From Chryseolinea soli (GTDB taxonomy: Bacteria; Bacteroidota; Bacteroidia; Cytophagales; Cyclobacteriaceae): 64,000 nucleotides of DNA. The stretch covers positions 5,456,001-5,520,000 of the forward strand of contig NZ_CP032382.1 in the NCBI RefSeq assembly GCF_003589925.1, read 5' to 3'. Made by a program: the position numbers and the translations under genes. Below the pieces are notes generated by a model. That model saw nothing but the letters and a program-made list of their open reading frames with translations. It was not told the DNA's origin and did no database searches. Position 1 is the first letter of the stretch. Every line of letters begins with the position of its first letter. This document shows positions 45,844 to 53,543 of the stretch, one piece after another.

Positions 45844-46488
45844 ATGAGCAAAGTTAAAGTAACAGCATTTTCAGTTTCACTGGATGGTTATGGAGCTGGA
45901 CTTGATCAAAGCAAGGAGAACCCTTTAGGTAGGAGAGGCGAAGAACTTCATGAGTGGATCTTCCCAACCCGGATGTTTCAGAAAATGTATGGAGAAGAAG
46001 AAGGAACGAAAGGAGTGGATAATGACTTTGCGGAAAGATCATTTGACAACCTCGGTGCGTGGATCATGGGACGCAACATGTTCGGGCCCATTCGCGGACC
46101 CTGGCAGGATGATGAATGGAAAGGTTGGTGGGGCAAAAATCCTCCCTATCATGTTCCGGTATATGTTTTAACAAATCATGCCAGACCATCCATCCACATG
46201 GAGGGAGGAACGGTATTTCACTTTGTTACCGGCGGTATCGAATCCGCGCTTGAAGCAGCCATGAAATCCGCCAACGGAAAAGATATACGCATCGGTGGAG
46301 GAACATCAACCATTCATCAATTCTTGCAAGCCGGTTATATCGATGAAATGCATCTTGCTTTTGCGCCTGTATTTCTCGGCGCCGGAGAACACTTCTTTGC
46401 GGGAATTGACTTGCCGCGGCTGGGATTCACGGAAACAAAAGCCGTGTATGGCGAGCGGGCAACCCATGTGATTTTAAAGAAAGCATGA
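45844..46488 (+). CDS. Dihydrofolate reductase family protein (RibD C-terminal-like)
   Basis: 214 aa from the ATG at 45844; a GTG at 45808 is in frame but adds no conserved sequence. The fold signature is visible: 'KVTAFSVSLDGYGAG' at the N-terminus, 'LGAWIMGRNMFGPIRGPW' and, near the end, 'KDIRIGGGTSTIHQFLQAGYIDEMH' with the Gly-rich NADPH loop, then 'LAFAPVFLGAGEHFF'. These proteins belong to the RibD/DHFR superfamily and are NADPH-dependent reductases of mostly unknown substrate; they are not the essential FolA. Stand-alone gene with no obvious operon partner. Confidence 0.9.
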   Translation: MSKVKVTAFSVSLDGYGAGLDQSKENPLGRRGEELHEWIFPTRMFQKMYGEEEGTKGVDNDFAERSFDNLGAWIMGRNMFGPIRGPWQDDEWKGWWGKNPPYHVPVYVLTNHARPSIHMEGGTVFHFVTGGIESALEAAMKSANGKDIRIGGGTSTIHQFLQAGYIDEMHLAFAPVFLGAGEHFFAGIDLPRLGFTETKAVYGERATHVILKKA

Positions 46489-46657
46489 TGTCGCGATCAC
46501 CCTTCAATCTGTCGTTTTCTACCTCAGTGGATAACATTTTTTTTGTCACCTTTGTTTTGTTGAAGTTAACACAACATGCAGTGGAGCAGCACCACTTAAA
46601 AAACGGGCGCATCCGAAAAGCCTGACGAGTAGGAAAAAAAGAATAAATAAGTCTCTC

Positions 46658-47104
46658 ATGTCCAACAGTGTCTCCCTACATAGAATACTAAAAGCAGAAC
46701 CAGAAAAAGTATTCCGCGCCTTTACACAAGCTTCGGCCATCGCGTCGTGGTTGCCTCCCTACGGCTTTCTTTGCACAGTCCACCAAATGAGTGCCGAGAA
46801 AGGCGGTTCATTCCGGATGTCATTCGAAAACTTTTCAACCGGCCACAGTCACTCCTTCGGAGGCACATACCTGGAAGTAAAGCCCGGTGAATTTTTGAAG
46901 TATACCGATAAGTTTGACGATCCGAACCTCCCGGGAGAAATGATCACTTCGGTGTCGCTCCGGAAAACTATTGCCGGCACGGAAATAAAAATTGTTCAAG
47001 AAGGAATTCCCGCCGTAATACCGGCAGAGATGTGCTATTTGGGCTGGCAGGAATCGCTGGAAAAGCTGGCCAAGCTGGTAGAGCCGGTGATCCCCGATGC
47101 TTAA
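46658..47104 (+). CDS. SRPBCC/AHSA1-like protein
   Basis: 148 aa, cytoplasmic. The sequence 'LHRILKAEPEKVFRAFTQASAIASWLPPYGF' (cut here to its features: EKVFRAFT, A..SWLPP) is the N-terminal strand-helix of the AHSA1/START-like fold. 'YLEVKPGEFLKYTDKFDDP' and the C-terminal helix 'YLGWQESLEKLAKLVEP' complete it. Such proteins bind hydrophobic ligands in a deep cavity; the ligand here is unknown. It follows the DHFR-like gene in the same direction with a 169-bp gap. Confidence 0.85.
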   Translation: MSNSVSLHRILKAEPEKVFRAFTQASAIASWLPPYGFLCTVHQMSAEKGGSFRMSFENFSTGHSHSFGGTYLEVKPGEFLKYTDKFDDPNLPGEMITSVSLRKTIAGTEIKIVQEGIPAVIPAEMCYLGWQESLEKLAKLVEPVIPDA

Positions 47105-47230
47105 GACAAATTGCCGTCGGTTCGCCTAATGTAGTACGCAAATCAGGGTCAGCAACCTGGTCAAATGCAATTTGAATAATCCTGGCCTTTAGACCTGGTC
47201 TATGCACGCAAGTTTACAATGAATAGTGTA

Positions 47231-47514
47231 TAACCCCAGGCTTTAGCCTGGGGTTAGCGCAACTTATAGTAACTGCACCACGCTCACATTTCCTCGTAGC
47301 ACGAGCGGTCATGGCGCACCCTCACTACCTCTGGCTTCGAAGTGCCATTAGGATACTTCGCTCAAAGGATACGTCACTCTAGATGAAGGGGCTCGCCACG
47401 TCGGATCCAGAGGCCGCGTGTACGGGCGGTGCCATGAAACGTCAAGATCGATCCGGCTTTCCTATGGCACCTTTTTTCACCATAAGGATCAACCCCAGGC
47501 TAAAGCCTGGGGTT
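47231..47514. mobile_element. REP-bounded deletion element (RAYT-type remnant?)
   Basis: Two palindromes face each other: AACCCCAGGC-TTTA-GCCTGGGGTT (47232-47255) and the same arms with a TAAA loop (47491-47514), so each is the reverse complement of the other. The 235 bp between them have no open frame of note. Close to the right palindrome is the 14-mer GTGCCATAGGAAAG (minus strand, about 47457-47470), and a GGCAC lies about 22 nt beyond. The same order is found in the element at 57607-57874. Degenerate copies of the palindrome flank the unit (about 47170-47190 and 47573-47590). This resembles REP doublets left by REP-associated tyrosine (Y1) transposases. Confidence 0.45.
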
Positions 47515-47676
47515 AATTATGAATACCTTAGCGTGAAGGGTATACTATCCAATAAAGTGATGTGCTTAGACTAGGCCTAAAGCCGGGATTACCCGTCCCG
47601 TTGATACCTTGCCAGACGCGCTTTGACGGCGAGCGGCCAACTAATATCTTCACGCCACGGATCAAATCTACACACC

Positions 47677-48216
47677 TTGACACTGGTCAAAAAGAAAAGA
47701 TGGGGGAGAACAGTCTATCAATGTTCTTGCTGTGGCCGAACGTACGATGACGTACCCCTTACATTTGGAAGCGACCGTCCAGACTACTATCATTCCATTC
47801 CGCCCGATGAAAGAACGCAAAGAATCAGTCTGGCCGAAAGTCTTTGCGTTGTGGACGCACAGCACTTCTTTCACCGTGGAAGACTCACGATTCCCATCAT
47901 AGCTCACCACCAGAATTTGATCTTCGACGTCTGGACATCTATCAGCGAAGACAATTTCCGGACGCGAAATCAACTTTGGAACAGCCCAGAACGCATGAAT
48001 GAAGGGCCGTATTTTGGATGGCTGCAAACAACCGTACCCACCTATGGCAACACAATTAATATAAAGACTGTTGCCACAGAGAATGAAGTAGGTCTCATTC
48101 CCTCTATACATGTAATCGAAGAAGAACACCCTCTCGCCATCGCCCAGCAAAACGGGATCACTTTCGAGAAAGCCCTCCAAATTGCCGGCAGCATTCTGGC
48201 TGGTGAGCATCCCTGA
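47677..48216 (+). CDS. DUF2199 family protein with uncertain or frameshifted start
   Basis: About 179 aa from a TTG at 47677; another TTG at 47623 is in frame, and no ATG is available. Homology to DUF2199 starts at about 47700: 'CSCCGRTYDDVPLTFGSDRP' with a CxxC pair, 'SLCVVDAQHFFHRGRLTIP', 'DVWTSISEDNFRTRN', 'EGPYFGWLQTTVP' and 'HPLAIAQQNGITFEKALQIA'. An ATG at 47700 followed by a run of five G is out of frame by one base; with four G it would give the usual short N-terminus before the Cys motif. The gene is therefore either non-ATG-initiated or carries a one-base insertion. Function unknown. Confidence 0.75.
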   Translation: MTLVKKKRWGRTVYQCSCCGRTYDDVPLTFGSDRPDYYHSIPPDERTQRISLAESLCVVDAQHFFHRGRLTIPIIAHHQNLIFDVWTSISEDNFRTRNQLWNSPERMNEGPYFGWLQTTVPTYGNTINIKTVATENEVGLIPSIHVIEEEHPLAIAQQNGITFEKALQIAGSILAGEHP

Positions 48217-48267
48217 GCGGAAGGAGCTTTATGAGACCCTTCATTCCTTTAGCGGAATAATATTTTT

Positions 48268-48292
48268 GCCACTGCAAATTCTTTGCAGTGGC
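48268..48292. repeat. Perfect 11-bp hairpin
   Basis: GCCACTGCAAA (48268-48278), loop TTC, TTTGCAGTGGC (48282-48292). The T-run lies before, not after, the stem on the plus strand, so it is not a standard plus-strand terminator. A similar shorter hairpin, ACTGCAA...TTGCAGT, occurs at 57077-57095. Confidence 0.6.
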
Positions 48293-48342
48293 GGACGATA
48301 AATTTAGGTCTGTCAACTGAGACAGTTCGTTGTGTTTTAATG

Positions 48343-48367
48343 TGCCCGAATGAGCTTGGGCATTTTT
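48343..48367 (+). terminator. Terminator-like hairpin in the leader of the DUF6934 gene
   Basis: TGCCC (48343-48347) and GGGCA (48358-48362), extended by AA/TT pairing, are followed by five T. The structure ends only 11 bp before the ATG at 48379. It may end upstream transcription or act as an attenuator. Confidence 0.45.
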
Positions 48368-48378
48368 ACCCGTTAGCT

Positions 48379-48837
48379 ATGGATTTAAAATCTTATGAAT
48401 CACATCTGACCAGCAATCACTTGTGCTACACCTTCACCAGCAAGGGGCCACGCGGGGAAATTCAGAAGGTGGTTAAATTCAAGTTGATTCACACACAGCC
48501 GATTGTTGTATATAATTTGGCATTCGGCGATGCTAATGACAGTGAACTTGGGTTTGACGAGGACGTGATTTCGGATAATGGTGACCGGGTTAAAGTATTA
48601 CAGACAGTGGCTAACATCGCTATTCTATTTTGCCGCCGGTATCCGCAAGTGTATGTTATGGCCAAGGGGAGGTCGGCGGCCCGGAACAGATTGTACCAAA
48701 TGATGATCTCGAATCGACTAGCCGAAATCGAGGACCGCTGCGAAATTTTTGGTATCTTAGGATCAGCCGCCCTTGCATTTCGGAAGAATGTAAACTATGA
48801 AGGTTTCTTAGTCAAAGAAAAAAGGAACAAGCGATGA
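48379..48837 (+). CDS. DUF6934 family protein
   Basis: 152 aa from the ATG at 48379; the frame is open to 48283, but that segment forms a hairpin and looks non-coding. The protein resembles the Bacteroidota DUF6934 family: 'CYTFTSKGPRGEIQKVVKF' in the first half, then 'QTVANIAILFCRRYPQVYV' and the signature 'AKGRSAARNRLYQMMISN'. It is cytoplasmic, with a basic C-terminus. It overlaps the next gene by four bases (ATGA), a coupling that suggests a two-protein unit. Toxin-antitoxin behaviour has been neither shown nor excluded; function unknown. Confidence 0.8.
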   Translation: MDLKSYESHLTSNHLCYTFTSKGPRGEIQKVVKFKLIHTQPIVVYNLAFGDANDSELGFDEDVISDNGDRVKVLQTVANIAILFCRRYPQVYVMAKGRSAARNRLYQMMISNRLAEIEDRCEIFGILGSAALAFRKNVNYEGFLVKEKRNKR

Positions 48838-49067
48838 AATCAAAGACTACATCATCCAAAAAGTCGGTATCACAAACAACAGCCAAGAAAAGAAGTAGAA
48901 AAATCTATCTCAACGATGTAGCCTGGTACTACGAGGACGACCCGTTTGATAAACAAAAGACGGTAGAGGCTGTAGAGCTTTTGAGAAAACTTGATTTTTC
49001 CACTCTTCTGGAGAGCGATAGGAAAGCCGAGGAGCAATCCGAACAAGGCACAGCCCCTACAGAGTAG
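48834..49067 (+). CDS. Small basic partner of the DUF6934 protein
   Basis: 77 aa. A Lys/Ser/Thr-rich N-terminus (about 1-24) is followed by 'YLNDVAWYYEDDPFDKQKT' and a helix 'VEAVELLRKLDFSTLLES'. It overlaps the DUF6934 gene by ATGA. Base composition and phase fit a real gene. Not a recognised family; the disordered basic tail and single helix are of antitoxin-like size, which is only a suggestion. Confidence 0.72.
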   Translation: MKSKTTSSKKSVSQTTAKKRSRKIYLNDVAWYYEDDPFDKQKTVEAVELLRKLDFSTLLESDRKAEEQSEQGTAPTE

Positions 49068-49110
49068 GTGGATATCGCTCAAACGGCGTCCGCCGTGAAA
49101 ATTCGGGTGC

Positions 49111-49353
49111 CTATAGCCTTCCCCGCTTAAACGTTTTAATCCAACTCATCAAAAGAACCAAAGTCGGAATAAGAAAAATGACGGCCAGCAAACCATAGAG
49201 GCCCCCGTAATCACTATAGTTAGTTGACGTCGCTTCGTCAAAATGCCCATTCTCCTCATAGGTCCAAGTCAGTCTGCGGACGGCAATTTTTGTAAGCAAC
49301 AACGTGATGGTACCAAAAAATACTGCCCCTATAATTTTAAGCCATTGCTTCAT
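49111..49353 (-). CDS. Small two-helix membrane protein
   Basis: 80 aa. Helices are at about 5-24 ('LKIIGAVFFGTITLLLTKIA') and 50-69 ('GGLYGLLAVIFLIPTLVLLM'), with a polar loop 'TYEENGHFDEATSTNYSDY' between them and a basic C-terminus 'KTFKRGRL'. It is convergent with the DUF6934 pair. No family recognised. Confidence 0.65.
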   Translation of the reverse strand: MKQWLKIIGAVFFGTITLLLTKIAVRRLTWTYEENGHFDEATSTNYSDYGGLYGLLAVIFLIPTLVLLMSWIKTFKRGRL

Positions 49354-49656
49354 TTTAATTGTCTCGGTTATGTTTTGGGTCGACTGGTAGGAGATAATAA
49401 TCTCCCTCGTTCAGGGATAGGTAAGGAGAATAATCAAGCATCAGTTTGAAGCCAACGATTGTTAGATTCTTAATATGGATCATACTCATCAGATTTACGA
49501 CACCCCAATAGAACGTCAATTATTCTGCGCGTTGCGCTCACAGCCCAGCAGACCTAATAGTATTGTCAACATTATTATGATAGGTTTGCAGTATCTCATT
49601 CTTAAAGACGGCCAAACGTTGTGCGTGTGATATGTCCTTGGTGGCGGTGTTTATTC
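49354..49656. other. Intergenic, nothing recognised
   Basis: 303 bp between two minus-strand genes. I see no open frame, palindrome or promoter consensus that stands out. Confidence 0.5.
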
Positions 49657-50286
49657 CTAGTCCGTCACAAATTCCTTTATATTGCTCCTTATATATTTAA
49701 CCCTTAATTTGCTTAAGGTCCCATCTTCGTCTAACGCATAAAATTTATCATCCAGGTCGTTTAAAGGATTGTTATCATACGATTCGCTGAAACTCTCGGT
49801 TGTTCCGTCCTTATACTTCTCCAAGTCCTCCTTTATTCCTGCATAAACTGTGTTTGCCTGCTTCACCAGGTCGGCATACTGATTGGCTTCAATGATGTTG
49901 AAGGCGTCCTCCATCATGTCGGCAAACTGTCCGCTGGGATTATAGTAGAACTGATTGAATCCGCCGTTATCTACTTCTCCCTCCACGATCATGGTCACGT
50001 AGATCGCGCGTTGTCCGGGGGTTAACGATTTAACGATTCCCAGTTCGTCGCCATCGTCAGCTATTCTTGCGGCGATATTGTAAAGGATCACTTGTTCTAA
50101 TTCGTCGTCCTTAACTTTTGAGAGTATCTCCGGTGTCAAAGTCTTATGGACGAGTCCATTTTGAACGTCATCAACCGAATTGAGGGGCTCTTCATTTGTT
50201 GGGTCGGCTGTTTTCTTTGCCTGTCCGGTGCACCCGAATAGGTTTAGCAAAACTCCCATCGCGAGTATAATTGCTAGTCGTCTCAT
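49657..50286 (-). CDS. Lipoprotein with DMP19-like (DUF4375) domain
   Basis: 209 aa from the ATG at 50286, chosen because it begins a lipoprotein signal ending 'VLLNLFGC'; an ATG at 50316 adds ten residues ahead of it. The C-terminal two thirds carry 'LTPGQRAIYVTMIVEGEVDN' then 'GGFNQFYYNPSGQFADMME', the signature of the DMP19/DUF4375 fold. Related proteins include DNA-mimic proteins, and the sequence is very acidic here too. Location on the envelope argues against a DNA-mimic role. It is often found as an accessory or immunity-like gene. Confidence 0.78.
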   Translation of the reverse strand: MRRLAIILAMGVLLNLFGCTGQAKKTADPTNEEPLNSVDDVQNGLVHKTLTPEILSKVKDDELEQVILYNIAARIADDGDELGIVKSLTPGQRAIYVTMIVEGEVDNGGFNQFYYNPSGQFADMMEDAFNIIEANQYADLVKQANTVYAGIKEDLEKYKDGTTESFSESYDNNPLNDLDDKFYALDEDGTLSKLRVKYIRSNIKEFVTD

Positions 50287-50513
50287 TGTTCCAATAATTA
50301 CCGCCAACAATTTCAATATAGAACCATTATTCCTGTATCCCTATTGGCTTCCGCCAAGTTAGAGGCATCGTCTAAATTATCCAAAAGGGTTAATCATTTT
50401 ATCCGGACAAACAGGTAAACTCAAAGGTAGACGAAGTTTCGCAATGGTTTCCGAGTCTGATGCCCCGTGGCGTCGACAACTGCGAAAGCTCGTTTTCTCA
50501 TCATGCCCATGAT

Positions 50514-50921
50514 CTATTGCGCATCATCGTACCCATCAAAAGCTTCATCAACGCCCGCTCCGTCGAGCAGGCAGAATACGGCGTAAGAGATATTGTTAAT
50601 CCAAGCTTCCATTAAATCGACTTGCTCTTGTGAAATTAGATTGTTACTTCTAAGCATTCCATTCTTATCAATAGCCCAACTCCTCCCCAGATAACATATG
50701 GCCCACAACGAAGCGATGATTTCGCGGTCAATTTGTTCGCGCTCCAGCGAAACATGAAGAACTTTGATCGCTTCCATCACCTCATGATAATTTTCCTGAA
50801 CTAACTCCCCGTTGAAAGGCCTGAGCATGCCCAGGAAGCCCCGAGTTGATTTGGGATGAGAAGTATCTTCGTGTGCAAAGGAATGATGCAATAAAATATT
50901 TTTGGCTTCGTCTGGTGTCAT
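50514..50921 (-). CDS. Uncharacterised cytoplasmic protein
   Basis: 135 aa from the ATG at 50921 ('MTPDEAKNILLHHSF'). The frame is open to 50999, which would overlap the next gene. Predominantly helical: 'YHEVMEAIKVLHVSLE', 'DREIIASLWAICYLGRSWA' and 'EQVDLMEAWINNISYAVFCLL'; the C-terminus is acidic ('DEAFDGYDDAQ'). No signal peptide. It resembles small immunity-type or accessory proteins in length and layout but belongs to no family I can name. Confidence 0.7.
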   Translation of the reverse strand: MTPDEAKNILLHHSFAHEDTSHPKSTRGFLGMLRPFNGELVQENYHEVMEAIKVLHVSLEREQIDREIIASLWAICYLGRSWAIDKNGMLRSNNLISQEQVDLMEAWINNISYAVFCLLDGAGVDEAFDGYDDAQ

Positions 50922-50974
50922 GATTTTTTTAATAGTAAGAAAGCATTCCGTTTTAATAGCTAATAAGACAAAGT

Positions 50975-51577
50975 TCACTTCGCCCAATCCTTGACACACC
51001 GCACCGGAAACCCATGACTATTCTTCTGCTCCAAGATCGTCGCCTTGTGCAAAAAATTGAACACTAACGCGGGCGAAATTCTTTTGCCGGCGGGCGCGGT
51101 CCAAAACATGGTCGACCGGTTCATGGATTTAAATTCGCCAAATCTTTCGTTGTCGTAAACATAGAACCATCCCACCATAAGCGCATTAAAACCAGAATGG
51201 CCCTCGGGTTGTAGCTCGAAATAAGCCTCTTTTTTAGAGGAGAACATGTTCAGCAGTTTTTCACATTCATACCGGGTGGGCAGGTGCCAACCGGCAGGGC
51301 AGGATTTTTGGGCGGCTTCACAAGTGTAGTACAGGCCATACTTGTCGCCGAGGGCGAGGGAGTCGCCGTAAGATAAGATCCGTTCTTTTTTGTGGCGATC
51401 AAGCCTATGATCGAGCTCGTTGGCATAGGCCAGGTTTTGGGCCATCCAGATTTGGTCTCCGATCTTTACGGTTTTGTATTGTTTTCCGTCCCTGGCGTCG
51501 ACCAGCAGATCGGTTTGCGCATAGACGCCCGTTGCCAATAGGGAAATCAGCAAGGTAATGATTCTTCCTTTTGCCAT
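50975..51577 (-). CDS. Secreted FISUMP-domain protein
   Basis: 200 aa. A signal peptide ends near 'LATGVYAQ' (residue 21). The rest matches the Fibrobacter succinogenes major paralogous domain (TIGR02145): 'DGKQYKTVKIGDQIWMAQNL', 'YGLYYTCEAAQKSCPAGWHL' with paired Cys, 'PTRYECEKLL' and the C-terminal 'SHGFPVRCVKD'. Periplasmic or surface-exposed; function of the domain is unknown. No T9SS sorting domain follows. Confidence 0.88.
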   Translation of the reverse strand: MAKGRIITLLISLLATGVYAQTDLLVDARDGKQYKTVKIGDQIWMAQNLAYANELDHRLDRHKKERILSYGDSLALGDKYGLYYTCEAAQKSCPAGWHLPTRYECEKLLNMFSSKKEAYFELQPEGHSGFNALMVGWFYVYDNERFGEFKSMNRSTMFWTAPAGKRISPALVFNFLHKATILEQKNSHGFPVRCVKDWAK

Positions 51578-51686
51578 AATGATAAGGCCGCCAAGACCAA
51601 TGTAGCATTTTTTGGTATCAGAAAAAAAGCATTGAAAAAGATCATTCCAAGAAGGGAACGCGATTGGCTTTGGGAAAGCGCGGGTA

Positions 51687-52211
51687 CTATTTCACGATCT
51701 CGACCAATCTTAGTCCGTCCCTGGCGGGGTCGGGTGGTGCGCTGGCGTCGTAGACTACTTTGTTTTTATAAGTCACCTTGTTGACCGTCATCGAGCTGTA
51801 TTTGATGCGGGTCATCTCGGTGTAGATCGTGTCGATGTCGGTGTTGTCGCCGGCGCGCCATTGGAGGAGGGTGACGGTGGTTTCTTTGTCCGACCTGACG
51901 GCCCAGTCGGCAGAGAAGCGCAGGGTGGTTTCGCCGTCGGTTTGCAGGATGGAGAAATGGCGGGGAGCGTCCAAGTAGGGCTGGTAGACCTCATAGGCGC
52001 CGCCGTCTTTTAGGTAGTAAAGGCGTATGTCCTCGGCTACATAGTGATTGTCAGTGGCAGAGTCCAGTAAATTCTTCCCGGCTTTGTTTTTCACGATCAC
52101 ATCAACGTCAATGTCGATCACCGTGCAGCAGTCGTCTTTATCGTGAAGTATGCACGAAGTCACGAAGCCGGCACAGCTCAGCAGAAGGAGGAGTTTTATA
52201 ATAACGTTCAT
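51687..52211 (-). CDS. Lipoprotein, beta-rich
   Basis: 174 aa. A lipoprotein signal ends 'CAGFVTSC' (Cys20), followed by 'DDCCTVIDIDVDVIV'. The mature part looks like a beta sandwich ('DIRLYYLKDGGAYEVYQPYL', 'HFSILQTDGETTLRFSADWA', 'TVTLLQWRAGDNTDIDTIY'). It resembles fimbrillin-like or carboxypeptidase-regulatory sandwich domains only in general pattern. No family assigned. Solitary gene. Confidence 0.75.
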   Translation of the reverse strand: MNVIIKLLLLLSCAGFVTSCILHDKDDCCTVIDIDVDVIVKNKAGKNLLDSATDNHYVAEDIRLYYLKDGGAYEVYQPYLDAPRHFSILQTDGETTLRFSADWAVRSDKETTVTLLQWRAGDNTDIDTIYTEMTRIKYSSMTVNKVTYKNKVVYDASAPPDPARDGLRLVEIVK

Positions 52212-52953
52212 CGCACTAGGATTTAAGACAACTCATCATTTGGGTGCAGTAAGATACAACTGTATAGATGCATTGTCCAGGCCAAAGGTTGGAATGGGAA
52301 TGTTATAAGATTGTTAACCGACGCGTCCGGCTTTCTTGGCGCGAAGCCGGGCCTTTTGAATCGTAGTGACTGAATTAAAAACTCCGCCGGCGACGTTCCA
52401 AACGCTGGTCTTCGAGCTCAGCCTGCAACCGTCAAGGTTCGGAACGCGCGCACTGGAGTACAATACGCTTCCGTCGGAGGTCCGGATCCAGAGACTTGTG
52501 TTCTGAGCCCGGCCGCCTGGGTTCAGAACTCAGCGGTTGTCAGTATTTCGCGATTGCGTTAGGCAAATTAGTGCGACAATTCAGACCATAAGTCTACCGG
52601 TTAGTTTCGACGTTGCGACACTTGGCCGGCAACACGAAACATGCAAGCTTTTTTCCTGACCGATTGGATCCTTGGTCGCAACGTAAATAAAAAAGGGCCA
52701 GTCCGCTGACCCTAAAACTCCGGTAACGCACCGCATAGCTTCGACACCGTGTAGAACCCCGACGGTTCAGTTCAAAGCTGCGATAGTTCATCTCATCACT
52801 CGAATGACTGCCAGAATAGCCGTTCAAAGCCTGACACACGAGGTCGTGAAGTTCGGCATCGGCATGTCACAAAAAATGAGGCTCAGTCCATTCCGGGGCG
52901 CTCTTTGGTCGGATAGATTTTTTGGATAAGCATCTGATCCGTTCGCTTGGCTA
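52212..52953. other. Long gap without a convincing gene
   Basis: 742 bp. A minus-strand 81-codon frame (52594-52839) is Arg/Ser/Cys-rich and lacks any recognisable feature. A short imperfect palindrome lies at about 52693-52711 (GGGCCAGTCC..GACCC). It may contain decayed sequence, but I cannot name it. Confidence 0.4.
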
Positions 52954-53241
52954 CTACAGAATCGTTGCTGTTTTCCCGGGTATTTCGGGCACGACGATTA
53001 AATCTCTTTCAGCCCTCATCGCGAAGACGTCCTGGTGGTCGACCTGGAGTTTGTCTCCTTTGCCCTGGAAGTGATAGATCTTTCCGGTAACGCCCAGGAC
53101 TTTCAAAGAGGTCGCGCCAGTATATTCAAATACTTTGGATTGGCCCTGTTCTGCCGGGCGAGTTTGCACTTCGCTCGCCTGGTGAGGGGATGATTTGGTT
53201 TGTTGCCGCCATGCAGCCCTTTTGTTTCCGCAACAGCTCAT
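52954..53241 (-). CDS. Small 'MSCCG' protein, last gene of the overlapping module
   Basis: 95 aa. It starts with '[14 protein letters not shown]' (adjacent Cys and basic residues), a Gln/Ser/Pro-rich linker, and then a compact beta-rich part '[20 protein letters not shown]' followed by '[12 protein letters not shown]'. No signal peptide. The ATG overlaps the stop of the DUF1360-like gene by four bases. Family not named; its partner genes suggest a common structure or complex. Confidence 0.72.
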   Translation of the reverse strand: MSCCGNKRAAWRQQTKSSPHQASEVQTRPAEQGQSKVFEYTGATSLKVLGVTGKIYHFQGKGDKLQVDHQDVFAMRAERDLIVVPEIPGKTATIL

Positions 53242-53543
53242 ATTTTTTCTTGTTTCTGATTTTTCTCCGATATCTTAAATAACAAACTGGCGGCACCCGA
53301 AAGTGCCAGCCAGGTTATCAGTCCGGAGATCCATTCGCCGCAAAGCCACCAGGCAAACGGCATGGCGATCCACAGACTGAGACAATAAAAGCAGTCGAGC
53401 AGGTTTCCGAAGAAACCATGCCCGAAAAGCTTTCTGAATTTTAGCACCAGGTCGAAGGGCCCATCCTCTTGTGAGAACAAATGGGTGAGGCGCCACACGG
53501 CCAGGGTGCAGAGTATGAAGGCTATGCCATCCACATTCATCAT
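53238..53543 (-). CDS. DUF1360-like membrane protein
   Basis: 101 aa with about three hydrophobic segments ('[18 protein letters not shown]', '[20 protein letters not shown]', '[13 protein letters not shown]'). The central '[15 protein letters not shown]' with CxxC matches DUF1360 (PF07098), where the motif is usually 'CxxCxxxW'. The family is found in sporulation and phage-like contexts, but its function is unclear. It overlaps both neighbours by four bases. Confidence 0.75.
   Translation of the reverse strand: MMNVDGIAFILCTLAVWRLTHLFSQEDGPFDLVLKFRKLFGHGFFGNLLDCFYCLSLWIAMPFAWWLCGEWISGLITWLALSGAASLLFKISEKNQKQEKI

Noticed and set aside
47383..47574. 63-codon plus-strand frame
   Set aside because: It runs through a REP palindrome and has no protein-like pattern.
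52594..52839. 81-codon minus-strand frame
   Set aside because: Arg/Ser/Cys-rich with no recognisable feature; possible decayed or non-coding repeat, not enough to call a gene.
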